Shown piece by piece: positions 57,344 to 64,000 of a stretch of DNA of 64,000 bases. A program made the position numbers and the translations under genes. The DNA lies in assembly GCF_007828035.1 (NCBI RefSeq), contig NZ_VITV01000004.1, positions 573,559 to 637,558 on the forward strand, read 5' to 3'. How positions within the stretch are numbered: the stretch's first letter is position 1; each line of letters opens with the position of its first letter. The stretch is from Nitrospirillum amazonense. GTDB taxonomy: Bacteria > Pseudomonadota > Alphaproteobacteria > Azospirillales > Azospirillaceae. The notes under the pieces are model-generated. The model ran no database searches and had not been told where the DNA came from. It was given only the letters and a program-made list of their open reading frames with translations.

Positions 57344-57439
57344 CCTCAGGCGCCGGCGGACCATCCGGCCCTTGGCTATCCTCGCTTTCCAGTCCACTTC
57401 GTTTCCCGGAAAGCTCCGGCGGACGCAGTCGCGTCCTAG
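57344..57439 (-). repeat. Interspersed structured repeat, copy 5 (long-middle type)
   Basis: Read on the minus strand: CTAGGACGCGACTGCGTCC, hairpin 1 GGACGC-GACT-GCGTCC (57421-57436), hairpin 2 GCTTTCC with GGAAAGC (57384-57414), closing hairpin GGGCC-GGAT-GGTCC (57358-57371, one G-U). All stems pair. It lies between convergent upp and the CorC-type gene. Confidence 0.9.
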
Positions 57440-57461
57440 CCCAGTTCCAAAGGAACTGGGC
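57439..57461. terminator. Perfect hairpin adjoining repeat copy 5
   Basis: GCCCAGTTCC-AAA-GGAACTGGGC, a 10-bp perfect stem with a three-base loop, lies directly at the end of the repeat and between convergent genes. No U-run, so termination is unproven. Confidence 0.5.
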
Positions 57462-57501
57462 CTCAAGTGGCGGAACGAGCAGAAGTGGCGCTTGTTGCGC
57501 T

Positions 57502-58791
57502 TCATTCCGCCGGCGGGATCACCAAGATCTTGTCGATGCGGCGGCCGTCCATGTCCACCACCTCGAACCGGTATCCCGCGTGGCTGATGCCTTCGCCCAC
57601 GCGGGGCAGGTGGCCCAGCTTGAACAGCAGGAAGCCGGCCAGGGTCAGGTAGTCGCCACCATCGCGCAGGCCCGGCAGATCCAGAACGTGCGACGCCTCA
57701 TCGATGTCCATGCGGCCGTCGATGAGCATGGAACCGTCCTCCCGCCGCACGAACTCATCCTCGTCCACGTCGTGGGCCTCGGGCAGGTCGCCGGCGATGG
57801 ATTCCAGGATGTCGGTCAGGGTGACGATGCCCTCCGCACTGCCGTACTCGTCCACCACCAGGGCCATCTGCTGGCCGGAGGAGCGGAACAGTTCCAGCAG
57901 GCGCATGACCTGGGTGCCGTCGTGGACGATCAGCGCAGGGTTGGCCAGCTTGCCCAGATCCGGCGTTTCGCCCGCCAGGACGGCGTCCAGAACGGCCTTG
58001 GCGTGCAGCACGCCCACCACCTCGTCCAGGCTGCCGCGGCAGATGGGGAATCGGCTGTGGTGGCTTTCCTGTATTTCCTTGGTCAGCTGGTCGACGTCGT
58101 CGTTCAGGTCCAGCCACATGACGTCCAGGCGCGGTGTCATGATGGCGCGCGCCGGCCGGTCGGACAGGCCCAGCACGCCCTCGATCATGCGCTTCTCCTC
58201 CGGCTCGAACACGCCGGCGGCGGTGCCCTCCGCGATCAGGCTCTTCACCTCTTCCTCGGTGACGGCGTTCTCCGGCTTGCCGGCGGCACCGAACAGCTTC
58301 AGCACCAGTTCGGTGGCGGCACCCAGGAACCAGGCCACGGGCGACGCGACGCGCGAGAGGCCCAGCAGGAAGGGGGCGGTCAGCACGGCGATGCGCTCGG
58401 TCGCGAACAGGGCCAGGCGCTTGGGCACCAGCTCGCCCACGATCAGCGACAGCAGGGTGATGCACACCACCACCAGGGCCACGGCGATGCTGTCGGCGTG
58501 TGGCGCCAGCGCCGGGATGGTGGCCAGGCTTTCCGCCAGGGGTCCCGACAGGGTGGCGCTGCCGAAGGCGCCCTCCACGATGGCGATCATGGTGATGCCG
58601 ATCTGCACCGTGGAGAGGAAGTGCGAGGGGCTGTCCTGCAGGGCCAGGGCCGTGCGGGCCCCGCGTTGCCCCTTCTCCGCCAGCGCGGTCAGCCGGCTGC
58701 GCCGGGCGGACAGGACGGCCAGTTCGGACATGGCGAAAAAGCCGTTCAGCAGGATCAGCAGAACAAGGATGGCGACTTGCAGGTAAAGCAT
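57502..58791 (-). CDS. CNNM/CBS-domain transporter, HlyC/CorC (TlyC) family
   Basis: A 429-residue protein from ATG 58791 (MLYLQVAILVLLILLNGFFA). A DUF21/CNNM membrane domain (about 1-190, with FFAMSELAVLSARRSRL and IVGELVPKRLALF) is followed by two CBS motifs (about 205-330, with RAIMTPRLDVMWLD and EYGSAEGIVTLTDILESIAG) and a CorC_HlyC transporter-associated domain at the end. Relatives export Mg2+ or Co2+. The older hemolysin name is historical. It is convergent with upp. Confidence 0.9.
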   Translation of the reverse strand: MLYLQVAILVLLILLNGFFAMSELAVLSARRSRLTALAEKGQRGARTALALQDSPSHFLSTVQIGITMIAIVEGAFGSATLSGPLAESLATIPALAPHADSIAVALVVVCITLLSLIVGELVPKRLALFATERIAVLTAPFLLGLSRVASPVAWFLGAATELVLKLFGAAGKPENAVTEEEVKSLIAEGTAAGVFEPEEKRMIEGVLGLSDRPARAIMTPRLDVMWLDLNDDVDQLTKEIQESHHSRFPICRGSLDEVVGVLHAKAVLDAVLAGETPDLGKLANPALIVHDGTQVMRLLELFRSSGQQMALVVDEYGSAEGIVTLTDILESIAGDLPEAHDVDEDEFVRREDGSMLIDGRMDIDEASHVLDLPGLRDGGDYLTLAGFLLFKLGHLPRVGEGISHAGYRFEVVDMDGRRIDKILVIPPAE

Positions 58792-58977
58792 CAGGGCGGC
58801 GTCGGGGCCTGTCGGGGAAGGAAGGTGCACGCGGCACGATAGCATGGACGGATAGTCTGTCGCGTCCCGCCATCACAGGGGCAGCTAAGTTTTACGGCTT
58901 ATGCCTTCAAAACGGCGACGGAGCCAGGGGTGCCGCCATGACGTTTTCGCGACCATCGCCCGGTCAGCCGCAAGTGT

Positions 58978-59004
58978 CTTGATTCCCGTCCGGACTCGTA
59001 TTAT
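58978..59004 (+). promoter_or_regulatory. groESL promoter, heat-shock-like spacing
   Basis: CTTGAT and TATTAT are 14-15 bases apart, closer to the sigma-32 layout than to the 17-base vegetative one. The CIRCE element follows at once. Confidence 0.45.
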
Positions 59005-59009
59005 CTCCG

Positions 59010-59036
59010 CTAGCACTCACCGGGGTTGAGTGCTAA
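59010..59036. promoter_or_regulatory. CIRCE element (HrcA operator) of groESL
   Basis: CTAGCACTC-N9-GAGTGCTAA differs from the CIRCE consensus (TTAGCACTC-N9-GAGTGCTAA) at one base. It lies just downstream of the groESL promoter, so HrcA repression is expected. hrcA itself is not in the window. Confidence 0.95.
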
Positions 59037-59082
59037 CAGCAGGCTCGACCCCACAGCTTTTGCCTTTTAAGGGAGAGATCCT

Positions 59083-59370
59083 ATGAAGTTCCGTCCGCTG
59101 CACGACCGCGTGGTGGTGCGCCGCGTCGAGAGTGAGCAGAAGACCGCCGGCGGCATCATCATCCCCGACACCGTCAAGGAAAAGCCCCAGGAGGGCGAGG
59201 TCGTCGCCGTGGGCCCCGGCGCCCGTGACGAGCAGGGCAAGCTGATCGCCCTGGACGTGAAGGCTGGTGATCGCGTGCTGTTCGGCAAGTGGTCCGGCAC
59301 CGAGGTCAAGATCGATGGGGCCGAATACCTCATCATGAAGGAATCCGACATCCTGGGCATCGTCGCCTGA
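59083..59370 (+). CDS. groES: Co-chaperonin GroES
   Basis: A 95-residue lid of the chaperonin: [20 protein letters not shown], the mobile loop [19 protein letters not shown], and the end [17 protein letters not shown] precedes the ATG. CIRCE-controlled with groEL, 105 bases on. Confidence 0.98.
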   Translation: MKFRPLHDRVVVRRVESEQKTAGGIIIPDTVKEKPQEGEVVAVGPGARDEQGKLIALDVKAGDRVLFGKWSGTEVKIDGAEYLIMKESDILGIVA

Positions 59371-59397
59371 TTGGATGACCGGGCAGGCCGACCCTGA

Positions 59398-61106
<1,709 letters not shown>

Positions 61107-61107
<1 letters not shown>

Positions 61108-61170
61108 TTCGTCCCTAAAGACGAATCGGAAATGAGAGGGCCGGCTTCCTAAAGGGGGCCGGCCTTTTCT
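61107..61170 (+). terminator. Tandem terminator hairpins after groEL
   Basis: ATTCGTC-CCTAAA-GACGAAT (61107-61126) is followed by a GGCCGGC/GCCGGCC stem (61137-61166) ending in TTTTCTT. The second is a typical intrinsic terminator. Confidence 0.85.
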
Positions 61171-61322
61171 TGTGCGCGAACGGGGCCCTGCCGCCGTCCG
61201 CGCGTGACGCTCTGGGCGGTACCATCGGCGGGGCATCCTGGCCTTTCGGCGGGCTTGGCAGCGGAGGGGGCAGCAGGGTTTCATCAGAAGGCCCCATCCC
61301 CCGCGCGACAGGCGGTGCGCCC

Positions 61323-62225
61323 ATGGCCTTGCTGGACGGTTTCACCCATCATCGCATCGCCACCGGCACGGTGGACGTCCATCTGGCCCAGGGCGGCGAG
61401 GGACCGCCCCTGTTGCTGCTGCACGGTTTTCCCGAAACCCACGCCATGTGGCGCACGGTGGCGCCGGATCTGGCCCGGCACTACACCGTGGTGGCGGCCG
61501 ACCTACGCGGCTATGGCGACAGCGACAAGCCGGCGGACCCGGCCGATTCCGACCACGCGCTCTATTCCAAGCGGGCGATGGCGGCGGACATGGTGGCGGC
61601 GATGGCGGCCCTGGGCTATCCCCGCTTCCGCCTGGCGGCGCACGACCGCGGCGCCCGCGTGGCGCATCGCCTGGCGCTGGACCATCCGGAGACGGTGGAG
61701 CGGTTGTGCCTCATGGACATCGTGCCCGGCTCCGTCGTCTACGGCACGGTGGACCAGCGGGTGGCCACCGCCTATTGGCATTGGTTCTTCCTGATCCAGC
61801 CGGCACCGTTTCCCGAGCGGCTGCTGGGCCTGGATGCGGAGTTCGTACTGACCAGCGCGCTTCGTGGCCTGTCGCCCCACGCCGGCCAAGGCGAGGCGTC
61901 GCCTTTCCCGCCGGCGGTGATGAAGGAATACCTGCGCTGTTTCCGGGATCCGGCCACCCTGCACGCCATGTGCGAGGACTACCGCGCGGGGGCCGGAATC
62001 GACCTGGCGCACGAGGCGGAGGACCGGCGGCTGGGCCGTCGCATCCACTGCCCGACGCTGGTGTTGTGGGGGAAGAAGGGCCTGGTAGGCAGCGCCTACG
62101 ATCCACTGGCCGTGTGGGGGGAGGTTTGCCGCGATCTCCAGGGAGAGGCCCTGGACTGCGGCCATTTCCTGCCGGAAGAGCGCCCGCAGGATGTCCTGCG
62201 CGCGCTCTTGGATTTCATGGGCTAG
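61323..62225 (+). CDS. Alpha/beta hydrolase, haloacetate (fluoroacetate) dehalogenase family
   Basis: A 300-residue hydrolase from ATG 61323 (MALLDGFTHHRIATGTVDVH). The oxyanion motif is LLLHGFPETHAMWR. The nucleophile Asp108 is in AAHDRGARVAHR with Arg109 and Arg112, YWHWFF gives His153-Trp154, CEDYRAGAGID matches the Tyr region, and CGHFLPEE carries the catalytic His. These align at near-constant offset with the residues I recall for Rhodopseudomonas RPA1163 fluoroacetate dehalogenase (D110, R111, R114, H155, W156). It should cleave a C-halogen bond of haloacetate or a related acid. Halogen specificity is not certain. Confidence 0.8.
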   Translation: MALLDGFTHHRIATGTVDVHLAQGGEGPPLLLLHGFPETHAMWRTVAPDLARHYTVVAADLRGYGDSDKPADPADSDHALYSKRAMAADMVAAMAALGYPRFRLAAHDRGARVAHRLALDHPETVERLCLMDIVPGSVVYGTVDQRVATAYWHWFFLIQPAPFPERLLGLDAEFVLTSALRGLSPHAGQGEASPFPPAVMKEYLRCFRDPATLHAMCEDYRAGAGIDLAHEAEDRRLGRRIHCPTLVLWGKKGLVGSAYDPLAVWGEVCRDLQGEALDCGHFLPEERPQDVLRALLDFMG

Positions 62226-62249
62226 CTGCTACGCCCCGTTTTCCTTTCC

Positions 62250-62350
62250 CTGGGCCGCGATTGTGCGGCCGCCGGGGATTACCGGGGAGCGAAGCGGACT
62301 GGGAATCGAGGGCAGCCGAGGGCGCGGATGCGCCCGTCCGGCGTTTGAGG
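62250..62350 (+). repeat. Interspersed structured repeat, copy 6 (long-middle type)
   Basis: Hairpin 1 GGCCGC-GATTGT-GCGGCC (62253-62270), hairpin 2 GATTACC with GGGAATC (62277-62307, one mismatch), closing hairpin GGGCGC-GGAT-GCGCCC (62320-62335, perfect). It ends GGCGTTTGAGG between the convergent dehalogenase-type gene and the DUF1150 gene. Confidence 0.85.
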
Positions 62351-62365
62351 ATACACGGTGTATCC
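62349..62365. repeat. 17-bp palindrome at the end of repeat copy 6
   Basis: GGATACAC-G-GTGTATCC is a perfect 8-bp dyad around one base, unlike the hairpins of the repeat. It lies just past the 3' end of the DUF1150 gene. Role unknown. Confidence 0.4.
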
Positions 62366-62368
62366 GCT

Positions 62369-62614
62369 TCAATGCACCCGCTGGGCTTCCATGTCGTGCT
62401 GGCGGACAGAGGCCAGCGCCACTTCGGGGGAGGCGGCCACAGCCAGCGGCGTGCCGTCGGCGGCGTGGATGGCATAGCCCAGGATGCCCTGGGTCACCAC
62501 CGGCTTCACATAGGCCAGGACGTTCACGCCGAAGGCGGCGAAATCCTGGGTGGACAGGTGGCGCAGGGCGTCGGGGCTCAATGTCTGGAATTCGGTGTCG
62601 AAGCTGTCGGTCAT
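62369..62614 (-). CDS. DUF1150 family protein
   Basis: An 81-residue protein from ATG 62614 (MTDSFDTEFQTLSPDALRHL) with LSTQDFAAFGVNVLAYVKPV and LGYAIHAADGTPLAVA, the DUF1150 pattern. In alphaproteobacteria this gene habitually lies next to hsp20, as here (86 bases after it on the same strand). Its function is unknown; a heat-shock role is inferred from context. Confidence 0.85.
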   Translation of the reverse strand: MTDSFDTEFQTLSPDALRHLSTQDFAAFGVNVLAYVKPVVTQGILGYAIHAADGTPLAVAASPEVALASVRQHDMEAQRVH

Positions 62615-62700
62615 GATGTCACTCGCTTTTCGCAACGTGAGGAAAGACAGGCTTTTGGAAGCCCTGTCAGGGTGAAGGCGGAAAATGGCCCGATCTGGGA

Positions 62701-63171
62701 TCAACCGGGGCTTTTATCGGGCGAAACGTCGATGGTTTGTGGCTCGGGCGTGCCCTCGCCGGCGCCGCTGATCTTGATGGTGCGCACCTTGGGCTCCGGA
62801 ATGGGCCGGCGCAGGTCAATGTGCAGCAGGCCATTATCCAGGCTGGCACCCAGAACCTCGATGCCGTCGGCCAGGACGAAGCTGCGCTGGAACTGCCGGG
62901 CGGCGATGCCGCGGTGCAGGTAGATGCGCGACTTGTCGTCCTGCTGGCGGCCGCGGATGATCAGCTGGTTGTCCTCCGTCTGCACCTGCAGGTCGTCGAA
63001 CGTGAAGCCGGCCACGGCCAGGGAGATGCGCAGACCGTCTTCGCCGACCTGCTCGATATTATAAGGGGGATAGCCCTCGGCGGCGGACTTGGAAATCCGG
63101 TCGAGCGTGCGTTCGAACTGGTCGAAACCCAGCAGGAAGGGGCTGTTCAGGAACGAAACGCGGGTATTCAT
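62701..63171 (-). CDS. Small heat-shock protein Hsp20 (IbpA-like)
   Basis: A 156-residue alpha-crystallin protein from ATG 63171, behind GGAGGAGG. The start MNTRVSFLNSPFLLGFDQFE, then YPPYNIEQVGEDGLRISLAV (start of the crystallin domain), HRGIAARQFQRSFVLADGIE and the I-x-I-like PKVRTIKI are IbpA-type. It holds unfolding proteins. A very good sigma-32 promoter lies at 63291-63319, giving a 5' leader of about 110 bases. DUF1150 follows. Confidence 0.94.
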   Translation of the reverse strand: MNTRVSFLNSPFLLGFDQFERTLDRISKSAAEGYPPYNIEQVGEDGLRISLAVAGFTFDDLQVQTEDNQLIIRGRQQDDKSRIYLHRGIAARQFQRSFVLADGIEVLGASLDNGLLHIDLRRPIPEPKVRTIKISGAGEGTPEPQTIDVSPDKSPG

Positions 63172-63290
63172 GATGGCGGCAACCTCCTCCAACGAGCGAG
63201 TATGCGGGGGCGGCCTCCGCGCCGGGCTCCATCCGAACCCGGTGCCTTCGGCCCGCTGCTTGGCGGCCCGGAACGGCACCGCCTACGGCA

Positions 63291-63319
63291 TACATGGGTA
63301 CCCCCTCCCACGGTTCAAG
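63291..63319 (-). promoter_or_regulatory. Sigma-32 (RpoH) promoter of hsp20
   Basis: On the minus strand CTTGAA, 15 bases, then CCCATGTA, close to the E. coli sigma-32 consensus (CTTGAA-N13-15-CCCATNTA). Confidence 0.8.
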
Positions 63320-63468
63320 ACAAGCGCCGGCGCGCGGGGGCGGCTGAACAGCCGCGGAAGATCGTGGCGGGGACGGCCGGGGCGCGCCCCTCCTGTGATC
63401 ACCATCATGGCGGGGCGCACATGCCTTTCGGCCAGGGGGAGGGGCGGGATTCAGATACCCCCAGAAAC

Positions 63469-63477
63469 TGTGGATAA
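63469..63477. promoter_or_regulatory. Single DnaA box
   Basis: TGTGGATAA is the exact complement of TTATCCACA. It is a lone box; no cluster was seen, so it may be a DnaA-regulated site or chance. Confidence 0.35.
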
Positions 63478-63579
63478 GTCTGTGAAAGGGTAGTGCCGGG
63501 GCCAGGAGTCCCGGGGCTCTGCGCTCTTTGCTCAAGAAATAGGCAATAAAAGCAAGCCATTGAAGTTAAAAGATATTAA

Positions 63580-63594
63580 TGGCAATACGTTTGC
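63580..63594 (+). promoter_or_regulatory. Near-consensus sigma-54 promoter
   Basis: TGGCAATACGTTTGC has the -24 TGGCA and -12 TTGC at the correct spacing (GG and GC 10 bases apart). It would start about 265 bases before the exported gene at 63870. Confidence 0.4.
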
Positions 63595-63869
63595 GTCGCC
63601 TGGGGTATTTCCTTATCGCGAAGGTCCATGGCGGGCCCTGATTCGCCCTTGACAGGCTTGTGGACCGCCGGACGGCAGCGGTCGCGCCGGGGAGTGGGGA
63701 GATTCCTTGAGGCTAGGCCCTCCGTCGGGGGATTCGAGTCGCGCCGCCATGCGTCTTCCCTGCCGTTGGTAGGGGTTTATCTCCGGCGTCGCGCTTGATC
63801 AGCCGCCGGGGTCATGACACAAGCATTGCCAGCTACCATTCAGGCTTACCGCCTTTTTCGAGGTGACCC

Positions 63870-64000
63870 ATGCGTCGTCTGTTCTTGGCCCTTGTTCTCG
63901 GTCTGCTGGTCGTGGCACCCGCCGGCGTGGGCGTACGATCCGCCTGGGCCCAGTCGGGCGGTTTCGGCTTTGCCGACGAGACGCCTATCACCCTGAACGT
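63870..64000 (+). CDS. Exported protein, 5' end only
   Basis: ATG 63870 opens a frame running off the edge (43 full codons). The signal peptide is clear: MRRLFLALVLGLLVVAPAG... with SAWAQ as cleavage site, then SGGFGFADETPITLN. The short mature start is reminiscent of LptA/OstA-type periplasmic proteins (GF-x-x-D-x-PI), and lptA-lptB-rpoN-hpf-ptsN often neighbours DUF1150/hsp20 in alphaproteobacteria, but this is a guess from a few residues. Confidence 0.55.
   Translation, partial: MRRLFLALVLGLLVVAPAGVGVRSAWAQSGGFGFADETPITLN

Larger units (their letters stand above)
63172..63869. other. Divergent intergenic region, hsp20 to right-edge gene
   Basis: About 700 bases without a convincing gene. 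It holds the hsp20 sigma-32 promoter, a single perfect DnaA box, an AT-rich stretch around 63530-63600 and a near-consensus sigma-54 promoter reading right. Confidence 0.6.

Noticed and set aside
63172..63283. ROSE-type RNA thermometer in the hsp20 leader
   Set aside because: The leader length fits, but I could not pair a clear anti-SD (such as TTGCTCC) with GGAGGAGG.
63469..63600. Replication origin at the DnaA box plus AT-rich stretch
   Set aside because: Only one good box is present; others nearby match poorly.

Overview
The window reads as a contiguous piece of a high-GC alphaproteobacterial chromosome, most likely Rhodospirillales and possibly Azospirillaceae. The clues are a very large NAD-dependent glutamate dehydrogenase (about 1,620 residues), a DUF1150 gene beside a small heat-shock protein, a CIRCE-controlled groESL operon, a Rhizobium-type asparaginase, and the block rpsT - dnaA - dnaN - recF - gyrB. 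The genus is inference. No phage, transposase, integrase, rRNA or CRISPR array is visible.

Layout. 1-5.6 kb is accessory: a cut-off Tat-exported polysaccharide deacetylase and a SnoaL-like protein divergent from a LysR regulator, then a two-domain sulfotransferase convergent with a large GT9-type glycosyltransferase. A very AT-rich island (5.6-5.75 kb) separates these from tRNA-Arg(ACG). 6.3-15.4 kb is housekeeping: xanthine phosphoribosyltransferase, an RNA methyltransferase, a zinc-type asparaginase with a His-rich leader, AmtB, a thioesterase plus RNA m5U methyltransferase pair, and a Nudix-HTH regulator divergent from the glutamate dehydrogenase (15.7-20.6 kb). 20.9-26.9 kb holds coaBC-dut-Rrf2 regulator-cysK, a MoeB/ThiF plus DsrE sulfur-relay pair, and mutM. 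27-36.3 kb is rpsT and the dnaA-dnaN-recF-gyrB block, interrupted by one winged-helix gene. 36.4-45.5 kb is a mixed region: Ohr, nitronate monooxygenase, tautomerase, SDR, LysR, ICMT-like and ExoD membrane proteins, a conserved hypothetical, and an orphan GAF histidine kinase. 45.6-47.2 kb is ornithine decarboxylase with a leader of about 390 nt. 47.7-55.4 kb is a complete System I cytochrome c maturation operon, ccmABCDEFGHI. 55.6-64 kb holds a DgcZ-like diguanylate cyclase, upp, a CorC-type transporter, groESL, a haloacetate dehalogenase-family hydrolase, DUF1150/Hsp20, and the start of an exported protein.

The strongest unexplained signal is a family of about 90-100 bp interspersed repeats. 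There are six copies at five loci, four of the loci between convergent genes. Each copy has a hairpin with a GACT/GACC-type loop and a hairpin with a GGAT-type loop, and the stems change in a compensatory way from copy to copy. The second is the ornithine decarboxylase leader, which contains a 53-codon upstream ORF with a strong Shine-Dalgarno sequence. The third is a structured region ending in an intrinsic terminator that belongs to no visible gene, upstream of ccmA. An FNR/FixK-like box inside the ccm operon and a near-consensus sigma-54 promoter at the right edge suggest control by oxygen and nitrogen status. Base pairing, motif and start-site statements were read directly from the sequence; functions come from family knowledge without database searches.
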